NCBI RefSeq assembly: GCF_900109575.1
Contig: NZ_FOAF01000001.1
Span: 777,662 to 841,661, forward strand
Source: Olivibacter domesticus
Lineage (GTDB): Bacteria > Bacteroidota > Bacteroidia > Sphingobacteriales > Sphingobacteriaceae
Direction of reading: 5' to 3'
Length of the DNA stretch: 64,000 nt
The translations under genes and the position numbers were made by a program. Under the pieces are notes generated by a model. It had not been told where the DNA came from and searched no databases. It saw only the letters and a list, made by a program, of their open reading frames with translations. Of this stretch, positions 27,299 through 37,500 are shown in pieces (position 1 is the first letter of the stretch; the number at the start of each line of letters is the position of its first letter).

Positions 27299-29998
27299 AT
27301 GGAAATTGCTCTCAAAAACAAATCACTGATTGGAGAATTTATCACAAGCATAACATTTATGTTTTTGCTCTCACCCGTAGGATACGCTCAACAACAATGG
27401 AAAATGCAGGCTTTACAGATGCAATCTAAATGGTCTAAAGAAGTTGACATTGAACATCCGCACAACGTTTACCCAAGACCCCAGATGATTAGATCTGACT
27501 GGTATAATTTGAATGGTCTTTGGGACTATACAATTACTAAATTCAGTTCACCATTACCAACAAATTACTCAGGGAAAGTCCTTGTTCCTTATCCTATTGA
27601 ATCGGCTTTATCCGGAGTAAAGAAATCGTTATTACCAGATGAAATTCTTTGGTATAGACAGAGTTTTAATATGTCGAAGATCAAATTCAATAAACGACTA
27701 TTAATACATTTTGGTGCTGTAGATTATAAAGCCACAGTTTATATCAACAATAAAGAAGTAGGAAGTCACGAGGGAGGGTATACAAATTTTTCGTTTGATA
27801 TCACAAACTATATAATGGAAGGTGAAAATGAAATAATTGTAAAAGTACTTGACCCAACTGATGCAGGGGTAGGGCCGCATGGCAAACAGGTGTTAAGACC
27901 CGAAAACATATATTATACAGCCACAAGTGGGATTTGGCAATCTGTATGGATGGAATTTATACCAGAAATATCAATTTCATCGCTCAAGATTAAACCTGAC
28001 GTGGATAATAGCAAACTTTACCTGCAAGTGAACCTTATGGGAAAAGCTAATGACTATAGCTTGGAGGCAATAGCAAAAGCCTCTGGTAAACTAGTCTGTA
28101 AGCATAGTTCAGGTACATCAAGGATAACAACAAATAAAGATACCAGTTATTCTTCCAGCTTTAGTTTACCTATCAAAAATATGCATTTATGGTCTCCTAA
28201 TGATCCCTATCTATACGATCTTAAAATTCGGCTACTATACAAGGGAGAATTAGTGGATGAAGTAGAATCTTATTTCGGTATGCGAAAAGTTGAAATTAAG
28301 AAGGATTCGTCGGGTATAGACAGAATATTTTTGAATAACACATACACTTTTAATCTTGGAACATTGGACCAAGGATATTGGCCGGAGGGATTATATACAG
28401 CGCCTACAGATGAAGCACTTGCATATGACATCAAAATCATCAAAGAGATGGGTTTTAATACCATTAGAAAACATATCAAAGTTGAACCCGCTAGATGGTA
28501 TTACTATGCAGATTACTATGGTATACTTGTTTGGCAGGACTTTGTAAATCCGAATCAAGGCTTGCCTCCCGGAGCAAAACAAGCTTTTGAAAAGCAAACT
28601 AAAGAAACAATCGATCAGCTATTTAATTATCCTTGTATCACAACCTGGGTATTATTCAACGAGCGATGGGGAGCTTACGATCAGCAGCGTCTTACTGAGT
28701 GGATTAAGAAAAATGATTCCACTCGTTTAATCAACGGCCATTCGGGAGAGATGCTGTATGTCAATGAACAATTAAGGCAGCCTTCAGAAAATCCATACGC
28801 ATCAAGCGATATGGCTGATGTTCATTCTTATCCTAATCCAATGAATGCACCATATCTACCAAATAAAGCACGGGTGCTAGGAGAATTTGGAGGTATAGGC
28901 GTACCTGTTCCTGGACACCAATGGGATGACCTGACTGGCTGGGGTTATATACAAGCAACACCAAAGGAATTATTGAGTAAATATGAACATTTTATAAAAC
29001 TTTTAGGAACCCTTGAGAAAAAAGGTCTAACCGCTTCCATTTATACGCAACCCTTCGATGTCGAAGGTGAAGAAAATGGCTTACTAACATATGACAGATC
29101 AATTATTAAAATCCCAATAAAACGCCTTCGCCAGTTACACGCAACCCTGACTAATTTGGACACTTCATCAATAGATATTTCAAAATTAGTTTTGCCTAAG
29201 ACCTTAGATATCAACGATACAGATGAACGATTTCCACACCTTCTTCAAGAATTCAAAAGTGGTCGACAAGATTCGTGTTTTCTAAGAAGGTTGGTCTTAA
29301 TGGCTCTGAGGTTGAAGGATCAGGAGAATGCAACATTAGTCGGCAACCAATATTTAAATTCATTAACCAATGTATTTCTAAAAGACAATTTAAACTTTAT
29401 TCAACATATAACATCGACATCTCGTGATTCTGGTTTTAAAATGTTTTCAACTGACTCAATAAAAATCTCTAAGATAATTGGAAGGGCATCAGTTATCTCA
29501 ACGCTTAAAAAAGTGATAATATCAGAAGAAATTTCCCCCTTTTTAAATAATTTGTCAGATAGTACAAGAGAAATAATAAATCATAATATACAACAAAAAT
29601 ATAGCGAATTTGGAAGACAATTATTAAACGAAGAACTACTGGGACATTATTGGAACGTAAAGGACTGGGATAATTTCTCAAAATACTACGTAATATATTT
29701 TGGCGAATCAAAGCACAAAAGCAAATATAATATTAATAATGCATCATGGCAGTTATTCCAACATTGTAATGATCATAGGGTTCTACATTTCGCTGCAGAA
29801 ATTGCAAAATATAATATAGAAAGATTTGATAAAAGCCCAAACTCTTTAGATACATATGCGAACATTCTTTATAAAATAGGTAAATCACAGGAAGCACTTA
29901 AATGGCAAGAAAAAGCGGTAGTGGCTTCAAATAATAACAAGAAAATTTTAAACAATTACAATAAAATGAAAAAAGGTGAGCCTACTTGGTCTAAATAG
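27299..29998 (+). CDS. Glycoside hydrolase family 2 enzyme with C-terminal helical extension
   Basis: The 899-residue secreted protein (signal peptide ending VGYAQ, about residue 31) has the GH2 jelly-roll (RPQMIRSDWYNLNGLWDY, then the sugar-binding domain with FGAVDYKATVYINNKEVG), an immunoglobulin-like domain and a TIM barrel. Catalytic candidates are the acid/base Glu in TWVLFNERWG (about 454) and the nucleophile Glu in VLGEFGG (about 527), as in beta-galactosidases and beta-glucuronidases. From about 650 to the end there is a helical segment not expected in GH2, ending in a TPR-like unit (EALKWQEKAVVASNN). It probably works on the glycan imported by the SusCD pair. Confidence 0.9.
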   Translation: MEIALKNKSLIGEFITSITFMFLLSPVGYAQQQWKMQALQMQSKWSKEVDIEHPHNVYPRPQMIRSDWYNLNGLWDYTITKFSSPLPTNYSGKVLVPYPIESALSGVKKSLLPDEILWYRQSFNMSKIKFNKRLLIHFGAVDYKATVYINNKEVGSHEGGYTNFSFDITNYIMEGENEIIVKVLDPTDAGVGPHGKQVLRPENIYYTATSGIWQSVWMEFIPEISISSLKIKPDVDNSKLYLQVNLMGKANDYSLEAIAKASGKLVCKHSSGTSRITTNKDTSYSSSFSLPIKNMHLWSPNDPYLYDLKIRLLYKGELVDEVESYFGMRKVEIKKDSSGIDRIFLNNTYTFNLGTLDQGYWPEGLYTAPTDEALAYDIKIIKEMGFNTIRKHIKVEPARWYYYADYYGILVWQDFVNPNQGLPPGAKQAFEKQTKETIDQLFNYPCITTWVLFNERWGAYDQQRLTEWIKKNDSTRLINGHSGEMLYVNEQLRQPSENPYASSDMADVHSYPNPMNAPYLPNKARVLGEFGGIGVPVPGHQWDDLTGWGYIQATPKELLSKYEHFIKLLGTLEKKGLTASIYTQPFDVEGEENGLLTYDRSIIKIPIKRLRQLHATLTNLDTSSIDISKLVLPKTLDINDTDERFPHLLQEFKSGRQDSCFLRRLVLMALRLKDQENATLVGNQYLNSLTNVFLKDNLNFIQHITSTSRDSGFKMFSTDSIKISKIIGRASVISTLKKVIISEEISPFLNNLSDSTREIINHNIQQKYSEFGRQLLNEELLGHYWNVKDWDNFSKYYVIYFGESKHKSKYNINNASWQLFQHCNDHRVLHFAAEIAKYNIERFDKSPNSLDTYANILYKIGKSQEALKWQEKAVVASNNNKKILNNYNKMKKGEPTWSK

Positions 29999-30104
29999 AA
30001 AAAGCACATCATTATATGTTGGCATCACAACATAGGTTTTTAACTGAAACTAGGATGCAGTATAATTTGGTACCTTGAAAAATATATCCCAAGCTATTCT
30101 GAAT

Positions 30105-32780
30105 ATGAATGATTTAATCAAAAAATTGGCAATCCTCATTTGCATTATTTTATTGGCAGATCAGGTAAATGCGCAAAAACCGAGTTTAAATGTTAAAACT
30201 GATTACGCGGAATGGCCAACTTTGGGATTAGCCGCACTAAGTAACGACGGAAAATTCGCTGCATTTACCTATCAAAATGTTCCTATCAATAGTCAAACTT
30301 TAATAATCGTTTCAACAGATTCAAATTGGAAATTAGAAATACCTAATGGATCTGATATATTTACTACAAGGATAACAGAAGATAGCAAAACTGTTATTTT
30401 TACTTTGCCACATGACAGTATGGGCATTGTTTCACTTGGTAAGTCTGCAATAAAATATTTACATGGAATATCCTCCTTCCAGGTTCCTGAAAATGGAGAT
30501 GGTAAATGGATTGCTTATCAAAAGAATGATTCTACAAAAACTTTAGTCATAGAAAATCTTCATAGTGGCCAAAACTTCTTTTATTTAGGTGTATTGAATT
30601 ATAAATTTTATGATATGGGCAATACCTTGATCGTTACAAAACAGATTAAGCGTGATGATGGTATTATACAGCGTATCAGTCATATAAATCTTAAAACAAG
30701 AAAGGAAATAATAATTTGGGAGGGCACAGAAATAGCTGGTACATATTTCGATGAAAGACATAAACAATTATCGTTCCTTGCAATCCATTCAACGAATCCT
30801 GAACCAAATATATGGCTTTGGAAAATTGGCGACAAAAATGCCGAAATGTTAACAAAATGTGATATTAGCTTAGGTGGAGAAAATTTTAAAATAAAAAGAA
30901 TTGCGAATTTTTCAAATGATGGGCGCCGATTGTTTCTTATCCTAAGAAAGGAAATCAGAAATGAAAAAAAACTTGACAACATTGCTCAGTTAAATGTTTG
31001 GAACTACAAAGATTTAAAACTACAGACACAACAATTAGAAGAAATAAAAGAAGGCATTTTTGATCAGGAGTTTTTAGCTACAATAAATTTAAAAGATGAT
31101 AAAATCACGCAAATAACGAGAGATAATGAAACTTGCCTTGCAATCCATAATGAAACAGCATTTATCCAAAACACATATGGAGATATTGGTTTTGGCGAAA
31201 GAAAATGGCGTAAAAAAAAGGAGAACAATTTAACCCTTTTATCTCTAGTTGACGGAAGGAAACAGTTTGTACCAAATGGAATTATATCTCCTAATGGAAC
31301 TTATATAATATTCTATGATGATGCAAAAGATATCTATAAATACTATAACATCTCAAAAAAAAATACTCGAACAATTCCAAGGAGTCTTAAATCTTCAGGA
31401 TGGAAATTTGGACCAAGGGATGTTTATTATTCTGACCGAGGTATTGCTGGTTGGTTAAGCGATTCCCTTGTGTTAATTTATGATCGTTTTGATATATGGA
31501 AGATTGATTTAGCAGGAAAAACATCAGCAATAAATATAACGAATGGTTATGGAGCGCGAAATGAAATTATATTTAATTTGGTAAGCCAAAATACAAACCA
31601 ACAACTTAATCCCGCTGATACTAATATTCTCCTATTAGCTTTTGATCCGAATAAAAAAAATAATGGAGTTTTTTATGCCAACCTAATGACTAAAAGAGAT
31701 CCAAAGCTCCTTCATTTTGGTCAATTTTTATACGATTTTCCAGGAATAATTGGGGGAAGACAACCTTTGAAAGCGAAAAAAGCAGAAACTTATATTCTTT
31801 GTCAAAGCACTGCTCATGAAAGCCCTAATTACTTTTGTACCTCAGACTTCAAAAACTATAAGAAATTAAGTGATTTATATCCTGAAAAACGGTTCAATTG
31901 GATAACATCTGAACTAATAACTTGGAAAATGAAAGATGGAACCTCAAGAAATGGAATATTGTACAAGCCAGAAAATTTCGACTCGAGTCAAAAGTATCCA
32001 GTTATCATAAACTATTATGAACGAAATTCAGACCGTTTGCATTCATTTATTAAACCAGCTAGCCTATCTAACGGAGGGCAAATCAATATCCCTATGTTTG
32101 CAAGTAATGGTTATTTGGTATTTACTCCAGACATATATTACAACATTGGATCACCAGGAGAAAGTGCCTTAGTTTCGATTGAAACAGGAGTTAAAAGCCT
32201 CTTCAATTTACCATACATTGATACAAATAGATTAGGCCTACAAGGTTTTAGTTTTGGAGGATTTGAAACAAATTACATCGTTACACATAGTAACATTTTC
32301 TCTGCTGCTTGTTCTGCCGCAGGAATATCTAACATGATAAGCCTTTATGGTTCTCTTAGGGAGGGTGGATCATTTCAGGGAATATGTGAGGAAGGACAAA
32401 TTAGAATGGGAAAAACTCTCTGGGAATCTCCAGAAAAATATTTAGAGAACTCTCCCATAATGAGAGTTGATAAACTTACTACACCTATATTAATTATGCA
32501 TAATGTGAAGGATGATGCAGTACCATTTTCACAATCAGTTGAATTTTTTACTGCATTAAGAAGATTGAATAAAAAATCCTGGCTTTTATCTTATGATGAT
32601 GGAAAACATGGTTTGAGAGGAAAATCCGCCATTGATTTTAATATTCGAATGTTTCAGTTTTTTGATCATTATTTAAAAGACGAAGCAGCGCCCAAATGGA
32701 TGACAGAAGGCATTCCTGCAATACGAAAAGGCACTGACCTTGGGTTAGAAATTGACTCGAACTATAAAAGTAATAAGTAA
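30105..32780 (+). CDS. Prolyl oligopeptidase family (S9) serine peptidase, secreted
   Basis: The 891-residue protein has a signal peptide (MNDLIKKLAILICIILLADQ, ending VNAQ), an N-terminal beta-propeller-like half and a C-terminal alpha/beta hydrolase. The nucleophile Ser is in LQGFSFGGFET (about residue 717), the Asp in NVKDDAVPF (about 802) and the His in DDGKHGLRG (about 835). It cleaves peptides, often after Pro, in the periplasm. The TTG at 30075 is an alternative start, but the ATG at 30105 places the signal peptide correctly. It follows the GH2 gene by about 105 bp and ends facing the peptide cluster. Confidence 0.92.
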   Translation: MNDLIKKLAILICIILLADQVNAQKPSLNVKTDYAEWPTLGLAALSNDGKFAAFTYQNVPINSQTLIIVSTDSNWKLEIPNGSDIFTTRITEDSKTVIFTLPHDSMGIVSLGKSAIKYLHGISSFQVPENGDGKWIAYQKNDSTKTLVIENLHSGQNFFYLGVLNYKFYDMGNTLIVTKQIKRDDGIIQRISHINLKTRKEIIIWEGTEIAGTYFDERHKQLSFLAIHSTNPEPNIWLWKIGDKNAEMLTKCDISLGGENFKIKRIANFSNDGRRLFLILRKEIRNEKKLDNIAQLNVWNYKDLKLQTQQLEEIKEGIFDQEFLATINLKDDKITQITRDNETCLAIHNETAFIQNTYGDIGFGERKWRKKKENNLTLLSLVDGRKQFVPNGIISPNGTYIIFYDDAKDIYKYYNISKKNTRTIPRSLKSSGWKFGPRDVYYSDRGIAGWLSDSLVLIYDRFDIWKIDLAGKTSAINITNGYGARNEIIFNLVSQNTNQQLNPADTNILLLAFDPNKKNNGVFYANLMTKRDPKLLHFGQFLYDFPGIIGGRQPLKAKKAETYILCQSTAHESPNYFCTSDFKNYKKLSDLYPEKRFNWITSELITWKMKDGTSRNGILYKPENFDSSQKYPVIINYYERNSDRLHSFIKPASLSNGGQINIPMFASNGYLVFTPDIYYNIGSPGESALVSIETGVKSLFNLPYIDTNRLGLQGFSFGGFETNYIVTHSNIFSAACSAAGISNMISLYGSLREGGSFQGICEEGQIRMGKTLWESPEKYLENSPIMRVDKLTTPILIMHNVKDDAVPFSQSVEFFTALRRLNKKSWLLSYDDGKHGLRGKSAIDFNIRMFQFFDHYLKDEAAPKWMTEGIPAIRKGTDLGLEIDSNYKSNK

Positions 32781-32834
32781 TTTTCATAAAAGAACTACTG
32801 TAATATTCAACAAAGATATCTAACTTATTATAGT

Positions 32835-32874
32835 GTTTCATTGAAAGAGGTACTCAAACCCCCTTCAATGAAAC
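32835..32874. terminator. Bidirectional hairpin between the S9 peptidase and the peptide cluster
   Basis: GTTTCATTGAA (32835-32845) and TTCAATGAAAC (32864-32874) are a perfect 11-bp inverted repeat with an 18-base loop. It separates the converging + and - strand transcripts. Confidence 0.6.
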
Positions 32875-32894
32875 ATATATTTGTTTTAAGTTCA

Positions 32895-33140
32895 TCAAAG
32901 ACTTGCAGTTACGCAGATTACCGGACAGGTAGTTGTAAGGTGTGTAGTGTGAAGCCTTGTTGTTGTAGCAGGCTCTATCAAGCAGTTAGCTGTTCTCAAC
33001 GCTCTAACAGTTGCAACATTACAAATGTTATTAGCACCAGGTTTAAAAAATGTCTGCTCTACTCTTAGTTTATAACTATATACGACTCCCAATCCTGTAA
33101 AGAATGCCATTATTGACAAAAGTATTCTAATTTTTTTCAT
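32895..33140 (-). CDS. Secreted small Cys-containing peptide C (DUF6520-like, candidate precursor)
   Basis: The 81-residue protein starts MKKIRILLSI. It has a Sec signal with probable cleavage after VVYS (residue 22) and a conserved mature start YKLRVEQTFF. Its Cys residues are 40, 53, 72 and 76. The C-terminus TTTCPVICVTASL aligns with those of the two neighbours. The Thr/Ser-rich stretch ahead of Cys72 would suit dehydration and thioether formation, but the Sec signal points to periplasmic disulfides instead. It is the last of three tandem copies in a - strand run behind a lanthionine synthetase. The frame begins earlier at 33161, but the MKKIRI start matches its paralogs. Confidence 0.75.
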   Translation of the reverse strand: MKKIRILLSIMAFFTGLGVVYSYKLRVEQTFFKPGANNICNVATVRALRTANCLIEPATTTRLHTTHLTTTCPVICVTASL

Positions 33141-33224
33141 ACAGAAATTTTTAAGATGCAATAAATTAAGCTCCTAACTTTACTTCCTTTTAAAAGACTT
33201 TTAAGATCTATCTTAGTCATTAAT

Positions 33225-33464
33225 CTAAAGAGCAGCAGTTAATCGAATAAGAGGACAGGGGCCCGTAGTTGCTGCAACCGAAAGCCGGCGCTGTATAATA
33301 TTAGTATCAGTTGTTGGGTACATCATCTTGGTGGTAGCGACATTACATTGTCCATTTGCGTTTTCTTTATAATAGACGTATTCCACTCGAACTTTGTACG
33401 CTAATGTTGTCCCAATAATACCAAAAATCCCTAAAGTAGTTAATAGAATCTTTGCACTTTTCAT
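33225..33464 (-). CDS. Secreted small Cys-containing peptide B (DUF6520-like, candidate precursor)
   Basis: The 79-residue protein starts MKSAKILLTTLGIFG. The signal peptide ends TLA (residue 22) and the mature part starts YKVRVEYVYYKENANGQCNV. Its two Cys (40 and 70) align with Cys40 and Cys71 of peptide A. The C-terminus is PCPLIRLTAAL. The 5' leader is nearly the same as that of peptide A (GCTTTTTT..AAAA.AGCACC before the ATG), so both were duplicated with their upstream region. An in-frame ATG at 33494 is rejected for that reason. Confidence 0.78.
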   Translation of the reverse strand: MKSAKILLTTLGIFGIIGTTLAYKVRVEYVYYKENANGQCNVATTKMMYPTTDTNIIQRRLSVAATTGPCPLIRLTAAL

Positions 33465-33547
33465 GGTAATAGGTGCTCTTTTGAAAAAAGCCAACTTTAA
33501 AAGTTAAGAATTCGAATTTCAATAAATAAGCATCCACCTTATTCCAA

Positions 33548-33574
33548 TAGGGCTAACCAATATGGTTAGCCCTA
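33548..33574. terminator. Perfect 12-bp hairpin between peptides A and B
   Basis: TAGGGCTAACCA and TGGTTAGCCCTA are separated by three bases (ATA). There is no long T-run on either strand. It could be a terminator, a processing site or an RNA stabiliser that sets the relative amounts of the tandem peptides. Confidence 0.5.
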
Positions 33575-33602
33575 AGATTTGAGTTGTTATAACAAAATTC
33601 TA

Positions 33603-33845
33603 CTAAAGGGAAGATGTAACTGTTATAACTGGACAGGTCGTAGTTAACTGAGTGGTTGCAAGACTTGTTGTAATTTGATTGGGTGAAGGAGGAGCAAGTG
33701 TCAAATTCCTCTGAGTTTCTACATTACAAATTCCTTGTGCGTTTGATTTGTAGAAGGTATTCTCAGTACGAACTTTAAATGCCAGAGCTGCACTTACAAA
33801 ACTAACAACACCAAGAGCTGTCAATAAAATTTTTGCACTTTTCAT
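33603..33845 (-). CDS. Secreted small Cys-containing peptide A (DUF6520-like, candidate precursor)
   Basis: The 80-residue protein starts MKSAKILLTALGVVSFVSAA. The signal peptide ends ALA (residue 22), followed by FKVRTENTFYKSNAQGICNV. It has exactly two Cys (40 and 71). The stretch between residues 57 and 71 (ITTSLATTQLTTTC) holds eight Thr/Ser before the Cys, and the C-terminus is TVTSSL. It is the first peptide after the TlpA-like gene, 136 bp away. Possible roles are a secreted peptide stabilised by a disulfide, or the substrate of the nearby lanthionine synthetase. Confidence 0.8.
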   Translation of the reverse strand: MKSAKILLTALGVVSFVSAALAFKVRTENTFYKSNAQGICNVETQRNLTLAPPSPNQITTSLATTQLTTTCPVITVTSSL

Positions 33846-33981
33846 AATAATGGTGCTTTTTTTAAAAAAAAGCTAAACTTTTAATTAAATAAATGCCTAC
33901 TCTGTTCAAATGGTTTTCGGCTTCCCCATTTTTTGACCGCACATACTTGCAAGGCAGAAACGGTCCGTTGCGCAACATTTT

Positions 33982-34548
33982 TTATTTTGTTAGGTTCAAA
34001 ATTTGTTCACTTGAAATATTACCAATAAATACATTTTGAAGCTTTTGATCTTTACGGTAAATTGATATAAATGGAACAGCATCCACGTTAAAGTAATTTT
34101 TAAAAGTCTTTTGATAATCGACTAGGAAAATGACATTTTCTTTCATTTTATTAAATCCGAATTCTTTAGCTATTGAATCGTATTTATCTCCCCCAGATAT
34201 CAATATGTAAAATTGAATACCTTTCAAGCGTTCGAGATTCTCCCTGACTTCGTTTAATTGCTTACTGCAGAATGGGCAGCCAGATTTGACATACAAAAAC
34301 ACAATCGGCTTATTAAAAATAGATGAGCCAGTACTTATTTTCGTAGTACTTTCAACAGAAAGGAAATTAAAAATTGGCATCTCCTTCCCTTCTAGGCCAG
34401 TAATTACAGGTTGATTTATGTAAGACTTATTCTTTAAAATAGTAGCATCTAGTAAACTACTGAGGCAGAAGTATAATCCTAGCGAAATACCTATAAAAAT
34501 AATTGGCCTAAAAATATATTTCGCTCTCATATTCAATCTATATGACAT
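33982..34548 (-). CDS. Membrane-anchored thioredoxin-like protein with CPFC motif (TlpA-like)
   Basis: The 188-residue protein has an N-terminal transmembrane anchor (about 12-32, IFRPIIFIGISLGLYFCLS) and a periplasmic thioredoxin fold: YVKSGCPFCSKQLNEVREN carries the redox pair Cys91-Cys94, and DAVPFISIY carries the cis-Pro. It would reduce or form disulfides in the periplasm. The start is 14 bp from the stop of the FAD/GT gene, so it is in the same operon. The three two- to four-Cys peptides immediately downstream are plausible clients. Confidence 0.85.
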   Translation of the reverse strand: MSYRLNMRAKYIFRPIIFIGISLGLYFCLSSLLDATILKNKSYINQPVITGLEGKEMPIFNFLSVESTTKISTGSSIFNKPIVFLYVKSGCPFCSKQLNEVRENLERLKGIQFYILISGGDKYDSIAKEFGFNKMKENVIFLVDYQKTFKNYFNVDAVPFISIYRKDQKLQNVFIGNISSEQILNLTK

Positions 34549-34562
34549 TGGAAAAATATTTT

Positions 34563-37500
34563 TTATTGAACATTTAACTTCTTCAAATCTATAAATGAAC
34601 TCTCTAAGTCATTGATAGTACTACTCCCCTCGCTTTTCTTTGCTTCCTTTATCATGTGATCGATGATTAGAAAGTTTATGGACAAAAGGCATATAATCGG
34701 AAATAGTTGAAACCTGAGAGCAATAGGTGATGCAAATACACTGAATCCAAAGTTGACAAACCATAATGCCATGGTCAATAAAATCACTTTCCACAGCGCG
34801 GGTCTATGCTGATACCCCTTTAAGATCACGAAACTGATAAAGCCGAATAAAAATATAACGTTAACTGCACCAGCCAATATTGGATAATAGTTAAGAATAC
34901 TAACTTTGGAATCTTTAAAATGGCTTTTAATTTTATTGGTCTTGTATCCGAAAAACACCTGTGCAATCTGATGCACACTGTCAACACCTGTATTATACTT
35001 CTCCAAAAACTCAACTGGAGGGGCATAATATTTCAAGGCATTGGGAATTATATAATATTTCACGAATACTCCTGGGTATTCCTGGATTATGTAAGCACCA
35101 TACTTTGCATACAACGGCGCTACAGTTGACCATTTCTTTACCTCCCCTGCCAATGAATCTTTCTTAAAACGGATCGCCTTGTATTTCTGAAGCGGTGATA
35201 TGGCATCCCACATATATACCGTGCTAGCCACCATTAATTCCTGAGGATGCTTCCGAGTATCCCTTGTTGTATCAAAATAAGTCCTAACCATTTCATCCAG
35301 TTGGCGGAACCTCTTGGGTACTGGTTTAACGTTCACACTATCAACATACCGATATGCGTACATGGCATTGTTTGCCATTTGCCAACCGGTAAATGGGGAA
35401 AATTGCTTCTTCCCTGAAACTTCCAGATATTTATTACTTGTAAATTGGACAAATGCAGATATCATTATAATTCCCAATCCAAATCCAGCAAGTTTGAGCA
35501 TAAGCCGCTGCCTCGATAACAGGATTACTAGGGCTCCAATAACAGGATAATAAAGGGCATTGTATCGGACAGTGAATGCCAAAAACAGGACTACGGCATT
35601 GAGAACGATCAATTTTGCTGATGGCCTATACAAGATCCAAATTAACTGCGTAAACCAGATCAAGCTTAAAGACAGAAAGAATGAATCACTTGAAACATAG
35701 TTCGCTAGGTATAGTAAAACGGGATTGAACAAAGTAACACTGAATAGTAGTATTTTGGTAAGCCTAGCAGGTTTGAAAAAATAAAATAATGAGAATACAA
35801 AAGCCAAAGAGCTTGCCTGTAGAAGGAAATATTGAAAGCCTACTAATAAGGTGTCAGACTTTGTAAAAACACTGAAAAGTCTTAGGAACTTTGAATAGCC
35901 TATTGGGTACGTGTTAATATCAAAATTATGATAGGCAGTTTCCAGGTACACATAGGAATCCCCATTGATAAAACTTGCAAAGGGATATAGAAATTTAAAT
36001 ATCACGAACTGCAGAATAATTCCGAGGATACCTACTCTTAAAAACCATGTATAAGATGGATTCCTAAAAATATAATCCTTTAAGCTCAGCTTTTCTTCAT
36101 TTAAAATAGTGGGCTCCGGAGTAAATACTGATCCTTTTGCACCGGATTCGGATTTCTCTTCATGGTAATCCTGCTCAGTATTGATCGCCCAGATATTCTC
36201 CTTAGCAATAGATCCAGCTATAATATTATCGACAGCTACCATGGCGGTCAGCATCGAATGGTCAGAATTATTGTATTTATGCATCCCGTTCCGTCCTACA
36301 AGGAAAAGATTTTTAAAGCTATCAATGAAATTTCTTATTACATCAAAACGGTTATAAGTACCGAAATACGCCGGATAAGTCTTCTCCATTCTGAGCACCG
36401 TGGAATCCATCACATTAGCTTCTGCAGCCAGCCCTATTTTTACTAGCTCGTTTATCGCCAGTGCTCTGATATCCTCATCCTTCATATTCCAGAAGGAATC
36501 GTTAGAGTTGCAGAAAAACTCCATGCCCACCCATACCGTATCCGGGTCCTTTACCATATAAGGGCTCCAGTTATTAAAAAGTTGTAACCTTCCCACCTTT
36601 ACATCCTTCTCCTGAATATAGATCCAGGTGTCCTTCAGCTCAAGTGCTTTCCATTCGCCAGTTTTCTTGTCCTGAAAGGACAATTTCTTTAACAAAATAC
36701 CTACTGTAATAAAATCCCGGTATTGGAGGCCCGCCGCAACTTCCTTCACATCTTCAGGTATGGTGCCGTCTAGGCCTCCTATCAGTTCCTGGACTGGCAT
36801 TGTCGAAAAGAAATAATCGCCTTCCAGGTAACTGGTTTCACCGGTTATATTGTTGATTGCTGCTATAGCAGTTACTTGATCCCCAGAATCTGACGTGTAT
36901 ATCCTTTTTACATCATGATGCATCATAATCTTACCACCCATGGCCTCTACCTGCCTTGCCACTTCCTCCCACAATTGACCTGGACCAAATTTTGGGTACA
37001 GAAACTGTTCTATCAGGCTGGTCTCGGTATCCTTCTGAGTGATGTCACCCTTAGTTTTATTTTTCCGTTTTGTAGCCGTTTGAATCGCATGCTGGATAGC
37101 TTTGCTGATAGAGACACCCTTAATGCGTTGGGCTCCCCACTCTGCAGATATCTCATGGCAAGGAATGCCCCATACTTTCTCAGTATAATCCCTGAAAAAC
37201 AACATATATAAAACCTTCCCAAACCTGTTAACCATAAAATCTTCCAGATTACTTTCTGGCTTACGGGGAAACAGCTGCGCCTTCAGATAGGAGAACATGA
37301 TTAAAATCGTCGTCCAAAACCCCAATTTGGTAAGGGTATCAATCGATAGCTGGATGGGATAGGTAAAGAATTTTCTCAGAAAATAAATGCGTGATAACCG
37401 TTGCCGAACAAGCATAACTTTGTCATTGTCCTCTCCCGCCCTTTCATCTGACTTAATGGAACCGGTAATTATATTACGTGATTTGTTCTGATAACTGATA

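Noticed and set aside
32841-33068. A 75-residue Cys-rich + strand frame
   Set aside because: It is the reverse strand of peptide C; its Cys codons arise from the peptide's Thr- and Ala-rich sequence.
33548-33574. The perfect hairpin as part of a CRISPR or IS terminal repeat
   Set aside because: It occurs once, has no spacer-repeat pattern and no transposase is nearby.
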